Part shown: positions 32,010 to 43,722 of the stretch, piece by piece
Layout of the letters: each line of letters opens with the position of its first letter
Numbering within the stretch: position 1 is the stretch's first letter
Assembly: GCA_014529385.2 (NCBI GenBank)
Contig: CM043969.1
Coordinates: 9,649,001-9,713,000 of the forward strand
DNA: 64,000 nt
Direction: 5' to 3'
From: Adiantum capillus-veneris
Taxonomy: Eukaryota > Streptophyta > Polypodiopsida > Polypodiales > Pteridaceae
Program-made: the position numbers and the translations under genes
The notes under the pieces: model-generated
Told to the model about the DNA's origin: nothing
What the model saw: the letters and a program-made list of their open reading frames with translations, nothing else
The model's database searches: none

Positions 32010-35000
32010 CTTACCACAAGTGGTGGACCTTGAGACCAGTGGACTATAAGGACCTCCAAACAATACCTTGTACACTCAATCCTTCTCGGTATCTAGGTTG
32101 GACAAGTGGTGGACCTTGTTCAAATTCTCTAACCACTCTCTCTAACATGGTGACATAATTTAGGTGTGATAAATTCATATCTATGCAAACTAATATCAGT
32201 TTAGGCTTGTTAATTTGAATTTGTTTGAATTTATGTACAATATATTGATTTGAGGTTTGCATATTTAAATTTAGGTGGTTTAATGATATCTTTTTGTGGT
32301 AAACTTGAATTTTAATCAATTTCGCGTGTAATATTTTAAATTTAAGTGGTAAAATTTAAATTTTTATAAAAAAGTTTGAATTTTAAAATTTGGGCGGGAT
32401 ATTTTAAAATTTAGGCGGGATATTTAAAATTTGGGAGGGATATTTTAAATTTAGGTAATCAGATTTTGAATTTTAAATTTAGGCGGGAAGGTTTTGAATT
32501 TATAGCGAGATCTCTCTTACATAAGAGAGTATAGGTTGGACAAGTGGTGGACCTTAAAGCTACAACATCCATGCTACTAGACATGATAGGTAGGGAATCT
32601 ATTTGAATATTGTATGTATAATATATATGTAATAGATCTAGCTTGGACAAGTGGTGGACCTTGGAGCAAAACCCCATGTAAAACATATCATGCACATTCC
32701 AAGTGGTGAGAAAAAATATCATTTAAGATATAGCCTTATAGGTTGGACAAGTGGTGGACCTTAACACCAAGATATTCTTAATGTAATGACATAGAGTGGA
32801 AAACTCGTGAATCTTGAGACCAAACCATGCTACTAGCGATAATAGCTTGGACAAGTGGTGCACCTTGAAAGTAATCCCCCCATCTACGAAATATCGTGGG
32901 TTTAAGGTATTTTGATGGAGCCTAGTATCTTGGAGACATGGTGCACCTTGCTTCTCTTCATGATTCAATGGAGCCTATCTTGGACAAATGGTGGAGCAAC
33001 CTTCTCTCCATGTTTCAATGGAGCCTAGCTTGGACAAGTGGTGGACCTTTGCTTCTCTCTATGATTCAAGTGGTGGACCTTGGAACCAAACCCCCATGTA
33101 AAACCTATCATGATCACTCCAAGTGGTGAGAAAGAATAACCTTTAAGATATAGCCTTATAGGTTGGACAAGTGGTGGACCTTAACACCCAAATATTCTTA
33201 ATATAATGACATAGAGTGAAAAAGTGGTGAATCTTGAGACAAAACCACTCATGCTACTAGCGATAATAGCTTGGACAAGTGCTGGACCTTGAACGTAAAC
33301 CCCCCATGTTTCAATAGACTTAGCTTCGACAAATGGTGGAGCATCGTTCTCTCCATGTTTCAATGGAGCCTAGCTTGGACAAGTGGTGGACGTTTGTTTC
33401 TCTCTATGTTTCAATAGAGTTAGCTTGGACAAGTGGTGGACCTTGAAACCAAAACCCCATGTAAAACCTATCATGGTCACTCCAAGTGGTGAGAAAGAAT
33501 AACCTTAATGATATATCCTTATAGGTTGGACAAGTGGTGGACCTTAACACCCAGATATTCTTAATATAATGGCATAGAGTGGAAAAGTGGTGAATCTTGA
33601 GACCAAACCACTCAGGCTACTACCAATAATAGCTTGGACAAGTGTTGGACCTTGAATGTAAACCCCTCATCTACGACATATCGTGGGTTTAATGTTTTTC
33701 GATGGAACCTAGTATCTTGGAGACATGGTGCAACTTGCTTCTCATCATGTTTCAATGGAGCCTATCTTGGACAAATGGTGGAGCATCCTTCTCTCCATGT
33801 TTCAATGGAGCCTAGCTTGGACAAGTGGTGGACCTTTGCTTCTCTCTCTATTTCAATAGAGTTAGCTTGGACAAGTGGTGGACCTTGGAACCGAATCCCC
33901 ATGTAAAACCTATCATGGTCACTCCAAGTGGTAAGAGAGAATAACCTTTAAGATATAGACTTATAGGTTGGACAAGTGGTGGACCTTAACACCCACATAT
34001 TCTTAATATAATGACATAGAGTGGAAAAGTGGTGAATCTTGAGACAAAACCACTCATGCTACTAGCGATAATAGCTTGGACAAGAGGTGGTACTTGAATG
34101 TAAACCCCCCATGTACAAAATATCGTGGGTTTAAGGTATTTCGATGAAACCTACCATCTTGGAGACATGGTGCAGCTTGCTTCTCTTCATGTTTCAATGG
34201 AGTCTATCTTGGACAAATAGTGGAGCATCCCTCTCTCCATGTTTCAATGGAGCCTAGCTTGGACAAGTGGTGGACCTTTGCTGATCTCTATGATTCAATA
34301 GAGTTAGCTTGGACAAGTGGTGGACCTTGGAACAAAACCCCCATGTAAAACCTATCATGGTCACTCCAAGTGGTGAGAAAGAATAACCTTTAAGATATAG
34401 GCTTATAGGTTGGACAAGTGGTGGACCTTAATACCCAAATATTATTAATATAATGACATATAGTGAAAAAGTGGTGAATCTTGAGATAAAACCACTCATG
34501 CTACTAGCGATAATAGCTTGGACAAGTGGTGGACCTTGAACGTAAACCCCCCATGTTTCAATAGACTTAGCTTCGACAAATGGTGGAGCATCGATTTCTC
34601 CATGTTTCAATGGAGCCTAGCTTGGACAAGTGGTCGACCTTTGTTTCTCTCTATGTTTCAATAGAGTTAGCTTGGACAAGTGGTGGAACTTGGAACCAAA
34701 CCCCCATGTAAAACCTATCATGGTCACTCCAAGTGGGAAGAAAGAATAACCTTTAAGATGTAGCCTTATAGGTTGGACAAGTGGTGGCCCTTAACACCCA
34801 CATATTCTTAATTAAAGTGGTGAATCTTGAGACCAAACCACTCAGGCTACTAGCAATAATAGCTTAGACAAGTGGTGGACCTTGAATGTAAACCCCTCAT
34901 CTACAAAATATCGTGGGTTTAATGTATTTCGATGGAGCGTAGCATCTTGGAGACATGGTGCAGCTTGCTTCTTGGAGCCTATCTTGGACAAATGGTGGAG

Positions 35001-38000
35001 CATCCTTCTCTCCATGTTTCAATGGACCCTAGCTTGAACAAGTAGTGGACCTTTGTTTCTCTCTATGTTTCAATAGAGTTAGCTTGGACAAGTGGTGGAC
35101 CTTGGAACCAAACCCCCATGTAAAACCTATCATGGTCACTCCAAGTGGTAAGAAAGAATAACCTTTAATATGTAGCCTTATAGGTTGGACAAGTGGTGGA
35201 CCTTAACACCCACATATTCTTAATAAAAGTGGTGAATCTTGAGACCAAACCACTCAGGCTACTAGCAATAATAGCTTGGACAAGTGGTGGACCTTGAATG
35301 TAAACCCCTCATCTACGAAATATCGTGGGTTTAATGTATGTCGATGGAGCCTAGCATCTTGGAGACATGGTGCAGCTTGCTTCTCGTCATGTTTCAATGG
35401 AGCCTATCTTGAACAAATGATGGACCATCCTTCTCTCCATGTTTCAATGGAGCCTAGCTTGGACAAGTGCTGGACCTTTGTTTCTCTCTATGTTTCATTA
35501 GAGTTAGCTTGGACAAGTGGTGTACCTTGGAACCAAGCCCCCATGTAAAACCTATCATGGTCACTCCAAGTGGTAAGAAAGAATAACCTTTAAGATGTAG
35601 CCTTATAGGTTGGACAAGTGGTGGACCTTAACACCCACATATTCTTAATATAATGACATAGAGTGGAAAAGTGGTGAATCTTGAGACCAAATCACTCAGG
35701 CTACTACCAATAATAGCTTGGACAAGTGTTGGACCTTGAATGTAAACCCCTCATCTGCGACATATAGTGAGTTTAATGTTTTTCGATGGAGCCTAGCATC
35801 TTGGAGACATGGTGCAACTTGATTCTCGTCATGTTTCAATGCAGCCTATCTTGGACAAATGGTGGAGCATCCTTCTCTCCATGTTTCAATGGAGCTTAGC
35901 TTGGACAAGTGGTGAACCTTTGCTTCTCTGTCTGTTTCAATAGAGTTAGCTTGGACAAGTGGTGGAGCTTGGAACCAAACCCCCATGTAAAACCTATCAT
36001 GGTTACTCCAAGTGGTAAGAAAGAATAACCTTTAAGATATAAACTTATAGGTTGGAGAGGTGGTGGACCTTAACACCCACATATTCTTAATATAATGACA
36101 TAGAGTGGAAAAGTGGTGAATCTTGAGACAAAGCCACTCATGCTACTAGCGATAATAGCTTGGACAAGTATCGGCCCTTGAATGTAAACCCCCCATGTAC
36201 AAAATATCCTGGGTTTAAGGTATTTCAATGAAGCCTAGCATCTTGGAGACATGGTGCAGCTTGCTACTCTTCATTTTTCGATGGAGCCTATCTTGGACAA
36301 ATGGTGGAGCATCCTTCTCTCCATGTTTCAATGGACCCTAGCTTGGACAAGTGGTAGACCTTTGCTGATCTCTATGATTCAATAGAGTTAGCTTGGACAA
36401 GTGGTGGACCTTGGAACAAAACCCCCATGTAAAACCTATTATGGTCACTCCAAGTGGTGAGAAAGAATAACCTTTAAAATATAGCCTTATAGGTTGGACA
36501 AGTGGTGGACGTTAACACCCAAATATTCTTAATATAATGACATAGAGTGGGAAAGTGGTGAATCTTGAGACAAAACCACTCATGCTACTAGCGATAATAG
36601 CTTGGACAAGTGGTGAAACTTGAACGTAAACCCCCCATGTTTCAATAGACTTAGCTTCGACAAATGGTGGAGCATCGTTCTCTCCATCTTTCAATGGAGC
36701 CTAGCTTGGACAAGTAGTGGACCTTTGTTTCTCTCTAGGTTTCAATAGAGTTAGCTTGGACAAGTGGTGGACCTTGGAACCAAACCCCCATGTAAAACCT
36801 ATCATGCTCACTCCAAGTGTTGAGAAAGAATAACCTTAATGATATATCCTTATAGGTTGGACAGGTGGTGGACCTTAACACCCAGATATTCTTAATATAA
36901 TGGCATAGAGTGGAAAAGTGGTGAATCTTGAGAGCAAACTACTCATGCTACTAGCGATAATAGGTTGGACAAGTGGTGGACCTTGAATGTAAACTCCCCA
37001 TCTACGAAATATCGTGGGTTTAAGGTATTTAGATGGAGCCTAGCATCTTGGAGACATGGTGCACCTTGCTTCTCTTCATGTTTCAATGGAGCCTATCTTG
37101 GACAAATGTTGGAGCATCCTTCTCTCCATGTTTCAATGGACCCTAGCTTGCACAAGTGGTGGACCTTTGCTCCTCTCTATGTTTCAATAGAGTTAGCTTG
37201 GACAAGTGGTGGACCTTGGAACCAAACCCCAATGTAAAACCTATCATGGTCACTCCAAGTCGTGAGAAAGAATTACCTTTAAGATATAGCCTTATAGGTT
37301 GGACAAGTGGTGGACCTTAACACCCAGATATCCTTAATATAATGACATAGAGTGATAAAGTGGTGAATCTTGAGACAAAACCACTCATGCTACTAGCGGT
37401 AATAGCTTGGACAAGTGGTGGACCTTGAACGTAAACCCCCCATGTTTCAATAGAGTTAGCTTCGAGAAATGATGGAGCATCCTTCTCTCCATGTTTCAAT
37501 GGAGCCTAGCTTAGACAAGTGGTGGACCTTTGCTTCTCTCTATAATTCAATAGAGTTAGCTTGGACAAGTGATGGAACTTGAAACCAAACCCCCATGTAA
37601 AACCTATCATGGTCACTCCAAGTGGTAAGAAAGAATAACCTTTAAGATGTAGCCTTATAGGTTGTACAAGTGCTGGACCTTAACACCCACATATTCTTAA
37701 TATAATGACATAGAGTGGAAAAGTGGTGAATCTTGAGACCAAACCACTCAGGCTACTACCAATAATAGCTTGGAAAAGTGTTGGACCTTGAATGTAAACC
37801 CCTCATCTACGACATATCATGGGTTTAATGTTTTTCGATGGAGCCTAGCATCTTGGAGACATGGTGCAACTTGCTTCTCGTCATGTTTCAATGGAGCCTA
37901 TCTTGGACAAATGGTGGAGCATCCTTCTCTCCATGTTTCAATGGAGCCTAGCTTGGAAAAGTGGTGGAACTTTGCTTCTCTCTCTGTTTCAATAGAGTTA

Positions 38001-41000
38001 GCTTGGACAAGTGGTGGAGCTTGGAACCAAACCCCCATATAAAACCTATCATGGTCACTCCAAGTGATAAGAAAGAATAACCTTTAAGATATAGACTTAT
38101 AGGTTGGACAAGTGGTGGACCTTGAATATAAACCCCCCATCTACGAAATATGGTGGGTTTAAGGTATTTAAATGGACCCTAGCATCTTGGAGACATGGTG
38201 CACCTTGCTTCTCTTCATGTTTCAATGGAGCCTATCTTGGACAAATGGTGGAGCATCGTTCTCTCCATGTTTCAATGGACCCTAGCTTGGACAAGTGGTG
38301 GACCTTTGCTTCTCTCTATGTTTCAATAGAGTATGCTTGGACAAGTGGTGGACCTTGTAACCAAACCCCAATGTAAAACCTATCATGGTCACTCCAAGTC
38401 GTGAGAAAGAATAACCTTTAAGATATAGTCTTATAGGTTGGACAAGTGGTGGACCTTAACACCCAAATATTCTTAACATAATGACATAGAGTGAAAAAGT
38501 GGTGAATCTTGAGACAAAACCACTCATGCTACTAGCGATAATAGCTTTGACAAGTGGTGGACCTTGAACGTAACCCCCATGTTTCAATAGAGTTAGCTTC
38601 GACAAATGGTGGAGCATCCTTCTCTCCATGTTTCAATGGACCTAGCTTGGACAAGTGGTGGACCTTTGCTTCTCTCTATGATTCAATAGAGTTAGCTTGG
38701 ACAAGTGGTGGACTTGGAACCAACCCCCATGTAAAACCTATCATGGTCACTCCAAGTGGTACGAAAGAATAACTTTTAGATGTAGCCTTATAGGTTGGAC
38801 AAGTGGTGGACCTTAACACCCACATATTCTTAATATAATGACATAGAGTGGAAAAGTGGTGAATCTTGAGACCAAACCACTCACGCTACTACCAATAATA
38901 GCTTGGACAAGTGTTCGACCTTGAATGTAAACCCCCCATCTACGACAATATCGTGGGTTTTAATGTTTTTCGTGGAGCCTAGCATCTTGGAGACATGGTG
39001 CAGCTTGCTTCTCGTCATGTTTCAATGGAGCCTATCTTGGACAAATGGTGGAGCATCCTTCTCTCCATGTTTCAATGGAGCCTAGCTTGGACAAGTGGTG
39101 GACCTTTGCTCCTCTCTATGTTTCAATAGAGTTAGCTTGGACAAGTGGTGGACCTTGGAACATAACCCCCATATAAAACCTATCATGTCACTCAATGGGT
39201 TAGAAAGAATAACCTTTAAGATATAGACTTATAGGTTGGACAAGTGGTGGACCTTAACACCCAATATTCTTAATATAATGACATAGAGTGGAAAAGTGGT
39301 GAATCTTGAGACAAAACCACTCATGCTACTAGCGAAATAGCTTGGACAAGTGGTGGCCCTTGAATGTAAACCCCCCCATGTACAAAATATCCTGGTTTAA
39401 GGTATTTCGATGAAGCCTAGCATCTTGGAGACATGGTGCAGCTTGCTTCTCTCAATGTTTCGATGGAGCCTATCTTGGCACAAATGGGGGATCAGTCCTT
39501 CTTAAATGTTTCAATGGCCCCTAGATTGGACAAGTGGTGGACCTTTGCTTTCTCTCATAGTTTTCATAGGTTACCTTTGGACCAAAGTGGTGACCTTGGA
39601 CCAAACCCCCATGTAAAACATATCATGGTCATTCAAAGTGGTGAGAAATAATACCCTTTAGATCTAGCCTTATAGGTTGGACAAGTGGTCGACCTAAAAC
39701 CTAGATCTTCTTAATATAATGACATAGAGTGGAAAAGTGGTGAATCTTGAGACCAAACCACTCATGCTAAGGATAATAGCTTGGACAAGTGGTGACCTTG
39801 AATGTAAACCCCCCATGTACAAAATATCATGGGTTTAAGGTATTTCAATGGAGCCTAGCATCTTGGAGACATGGTGCAACTTGCTTCTCTTCATGTTTCA
39901 ATGGAGCCTATCTTTGACAAATGGTGGAGCATCCTTCTCTCCATGTTTCAATGGAGCCTAGCTTGAACAAGTGGTGGACCTTTGCTTCTCTCTATGTTTC
40001 AATAGATTTAGCTTGGACAAGTGGCGGGCCTTGTAACCAAACTCCCATGTAAAACCTATCATGGTAACTCCAAGTGGTGAGAAAGAATAAAGTTTAAGAT
40101 ATAGCCTTATATGTTGGACCTTAGCACCCAGATATTCTTAATATAATGACATAGAGTGGAAAAGTGGTGAATTTTGAGACCAAACCACTCATGCTACTAT
40201 AGATAATAGGTTGGACAAGTGGTGGACCTTGAATGTAAACCCGCCATGTACGAAATATCATGGGTTTAAGGTATTTCAATGGAGATTAGCATCTTGGAGA
40301 CATGGTGTAGCTTGCTTCTCTTCATGTTTCAATGGAGCGTATCTTGGACAAATGGTGGAGCATCCTTCTCTCCAGTTTCAATGACCTTAGCAATTGGACA
40401 CTGGACTGGTGGAGTTATGTTTCAATAGAGTTTATCTTGGACAAGTGGTGGACCTTGGAACCAACCCCCATGTAAAACCTTCATGGTCACTCCAAGTGGT
40501 GCCCTTGCTTCTCTTTATGTTTCAATAGAGTTAGCTTGGACAAGTGGTGGACCTTGGAACCAAACCCCCATGTAAAACCTATCATGGTCACTCCAAGTGG
40601 TGAGAAAGAATAACCCTTAAGATATAGCCTTATAGGTTGGACAAGTGGTGGACCTTAACACCCAAATATTCTTAATATAATGACATAGAGTGAAAAAGTG
40701 GTGAATCTTGAGACCAAACCACTCATGCTACTAGCGTTAATAGGTTGGACAAGTGGTGGACCTTGAATGTAAACCCCCCATGTTTCAATAGAGTTAGCTT
40801 CGACAAATGGTAGAGCATCCTTCTCTCCATGTTTCAATGGAGCCTAGCTTGGACAAGTGGTGGACCTTTGTTTCTCTCTATGTTTCAATAGAGTTAGCTT
40901 GGACAAGTGGTGGACCTTGGAACCAAACCCCCATGTAAAACATATCATGGACATTTCAAGTGGTGAGAAATAATACCCTTTAAGATATACCCTTATAGGT

Positions 41001-42300
41001 TGGACAAGTGGTCGACCTTAACACACAGATCTTCTTAACGTAATGACATAGAGTGGAAAAGTGGTGAATCTTGAGACCAAACCACTCATGCTACTAGAGA
41101 TAATAGGTTGGACAAGTGGTGGACCTTGAATGTAAACTCCCATGTACAAAATATCGTGGGTTTAAGGTATTTCAATGGATCTTAGCATCTTGGAGACATG
41201 GTGCAGCTTGCTTCTCTTCATGTTTCAATGGAGCCTATCTTGGACAAATGGTGGAGCATCCTTCTCTCCATGTTTCAATGGACCCTAGCTTGGACAAGTG
41301 GTGGACCTTTGCTTCTCTCTATGTTTCAATAGAGTTAGCTTGGACAAGTGGTGGACCTTGGAACCAAACCCCCATGTAAAACCTATCATGGTCATTCCAA
41401 GTGGTCAGAAAGAATACCCTTTAAGATATAGCCTTATAGGTTGGACAAGTGGTGGACCTTAACACCCAGATCTTCTTAATATAATGACATAGAGTGGAAA
41501 AGTGGTGAATCTTGAGACCAAACCACTCATGCTACTAGTGATAATAGGTTGGACAAGTGGTGGACCTTGAATGTAAACCCCCCATACGAAATATCATGGG
41601 TTTTAAGATATTTCAATGGAGCCTAGCATTTTGGAGACATGGTGCAGCTTGCTTCTCTTCATGTTTCAATCGAACCTGGCTTGGACAAATGGTGGAGCAT
41701 CCTTCTCTCCATGTTTCAATGGAGCCTAGCTTGGACAAGTGGTGGACCTTTGATTCTCTCTATGTTTCAATAGAGTTAGCTTGGACAAGTGGTGGACCTT
41801 GGAACCAACCCCTATGTAAAACCTATCATGTGCATTCCAAGTGGTGGTAAATAATACCATTTAGATATAGCCTTATAGGTTGGACAAGTGGTGGACCTTA
41901 ACACCCAGATCTTCTTAATATAATGACATAGAGTGGAAAAGTGGTGAATCTTGAGACCAAACCACTCATGCTACTAGGGATAATAGGTTGGACAAGTGGT
42001 GGACCTTGAATTTAAACCCCACATATACAAAATATCGTGGGTTTAAGGTATTTCAATGGAGCCTAGCATCTCAAAGACATGGTGCATATTGCTTCTCTTC
42101 ATGTTTCAATGGAGCCTATTTTGGACAAATGGTGGAGCATCCTTCTCTCCATGTTTCAATGGACCCTAGATTGGACAAGTGGTGGACCTTTGCTTCTCTC
42201 TATGTTTCAATATAGTTAGCCTATATTAGACAATTAGTAGACCTCGAATCTCTCCATGTTGTCTAGAGCTGAGCTTGGACAAGTGGTGGACCTTACTTCT
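32010..42300 (+). repeat. Main left array: alternating 440-bp and 363-bp higher-order units of the core
   Basis: From about 32.5 kb roughly twenty units follow the landmark TATAGGTTGGACAAGTGGTGG (for example 33158, 33522, 33962, 34405, 34769, 35189, 35603, 36047). Spacings cluster near 440 and near 363 bp. The short form lacks an 80-bp segment with ATATCGTGGGTTTAAGG. Each unit contains five to six cores in a roughly 72-bp sub-period built on ATGTTTCAATGGAGCCTAGC plus the core. All cores point the same way. Recurrent 87-97-codon frames are by-products of the unit and start at TTG of the core. Confidence 0.95.
32300..32510 (+). repeat. AT-rich tandem repeat with GGCGGGA motifs
   Basis: Four or five imperfect units of TATTTTAAAATTTAGGCGGGA type. 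The GGCGGGA heptamer within AT-rich sequence resembles plant E2F sites (TTTSSCGC class), but the motif is short and the regulatory reading is speculative. Confidence 0.6.
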
Positions 42301-42447
42301 CCCTTCCCTTAGTTTACTAGCTTAAAAGATCACTATGTATACTTGCTTAGATCTAACTTGAACAAGTGGTGGACCTTGTATTCACACAAACTTAATCCAT
42401 TACAAAAAAGTATATGCTAAAATAACATTTGGTTTTTTTTGTTTCAG

Positions 42448-43638
42448 GAAAGATGGCTCCAAAAAAACAGGTTGCAAGGTTGCTGTCTCAGTTGACTATA
42501 CTTGCAATGATCTTAGGAAATGGTATTTGGACATACATGGTATAGAGGGTGCACAATTTCATAAGGTGCATCTATTTATTGCCAAAAAGGAGAATGACAG
42601 CTTGTTTGAAGATGTTGGACAAGTTGTGGAAGCATCTGTCTCTGTAGTTGATAGTCATCCGGAGGTGGAATGCATTGACATTCTAGTTCCAATGAATCTA
42701 GAATTTCAACTATCTCCAGGAGCATATGCATTGGAGCGCATGTCTAGAAACAAAGAAGAGACAATGTTTTCTCGAGGATGGAAGTTTGCAGAATCAAATC
42801 CAAACATCACAGCAGATCAACTTCAAAGCTCCATCATTGCCACACTACAACGAAAAAAGGTGAAAGCTTCACGACCACCATCCACAAAGAAGCAAGCAAA
42901 AGTGCAAAAAGTAGAGCTAAGCGAACTAGTTCCATTTTGGATGTAGACAAGGCATCTTTGGCATCCTCATCAACAGAGGGTTCAATGTCAAAGATGAGAA
43001 TTGTGGATCCAGATGTTTTAGAAGCTGAGGCCATGAAAGGACAAGAAAAAGATACAGGTGGAATGAATAAGTACATAAATTATTTTCCTTTCCAATATAG
43101 GGAATTTGATATCCCTATTCAAAATTGTTGGCTTGCTCCTGATCACTATAATGCACGTATTATGGATAAAAAACACGCTGAAAGTGTGTTATTTGGATTT
43201 TCACGGAGTACGACCAAGCCTGCAGCATGTGCATATTTGATGCCTGTTCGAAATGCAAAATCAAAGAAGGGGACTCCTTTGGCAGTAGAAGAGGTAGAGG
43301 AGCAAAAAATTAAAGATTATCATTATTGGATTCTTGATGGGCAGCATTCAATCTATGCTGCAAAAGTTTTGCTTCACAATGAACAAAACAACAAAGAGAT
43401 ATTTGAAAGACTGATTAGCGTGTATAAATTTAGAAAGGCTCGCATTGTTGTGAATGCTCCTCCATTTGTTGCAACTGCTATATCTGCCATTGCAAATGAG
43501 GAGGCTCAGGCATTGTATGTCAAGCAACCTTACAGCCAAATATTGAGACATTTACGGAGTCAATGGATCTTCTCAGGACGACCACCAAAGGCAGCAAGTG
43601 GAATTGCAGAGGGACATGCATCTCGTGCCGGATGGGAT
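42448..43638 (+). CDS. ParB-like nuclease/DNA-binding domain protein, 5' exon with one frameshift
   Basis: The exon begins after the acceptor GGTTTTTTTTGTTTCAG (ending 42447) and ends at the donor GAT|GTAAGT (43638/43639). The first about 150 codons (GCKVAVSVDYTCNDLRKWYL onward) are not recognised. Near 42910 an A-run appears one base short: the frame passes from KKQAKVQK into SRAKRTSSILDVDK. After that come DHYNARIMDKKHAESVLFGF, YHYWILDGQHSIYAAKVLL and VVNAPPFVATAISAIANEEA, which follow the ParB/sulfiredoxin-fold pattern (a G-Q-H-x3-A motif preceded by a conserved Asp, then an N-rich helix). ParB-fold proteins bind DNA or hydrolyse nucleotides. Which applies here is unknown. Confidence 0.65.
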
Positions 43639-43722
43639 GTAAGTTATTTTCTTTGTCTTTTTGATAGTGTTTAATTAACAAATCTTGCTCAATAGTTTAA
43701 TTATTTCTCTATTTCTTTTTAG
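43639..43722 (+). other. Spliceosomal intron (84 bp)
   Basis: GTAAGT donor, TTTCTCTATTTCTTTTTAG acceptor, phase 0. Removing it joins SRAGWD to AFLRLARMSAAASW without interruption. Confidence 0.8.

Noticed and set aside
33634-41850. Recurrent 87-97-codon frames (W-rich, starting at DKWW/VDLE) in many array units
   Set aside because: They begin at TTG or GTG inside the core, recur only because the unit is repeated, and are broken in units with one-base changes. Equivalent frames exist on the other strand. They are translations of repeat DNA.
28043-42300. CRISPR-like array
   Set aside because: Spacing is irregular, the 'spacers' are themselves repeated, and the context is eukaryotic with spliceosomal introns.
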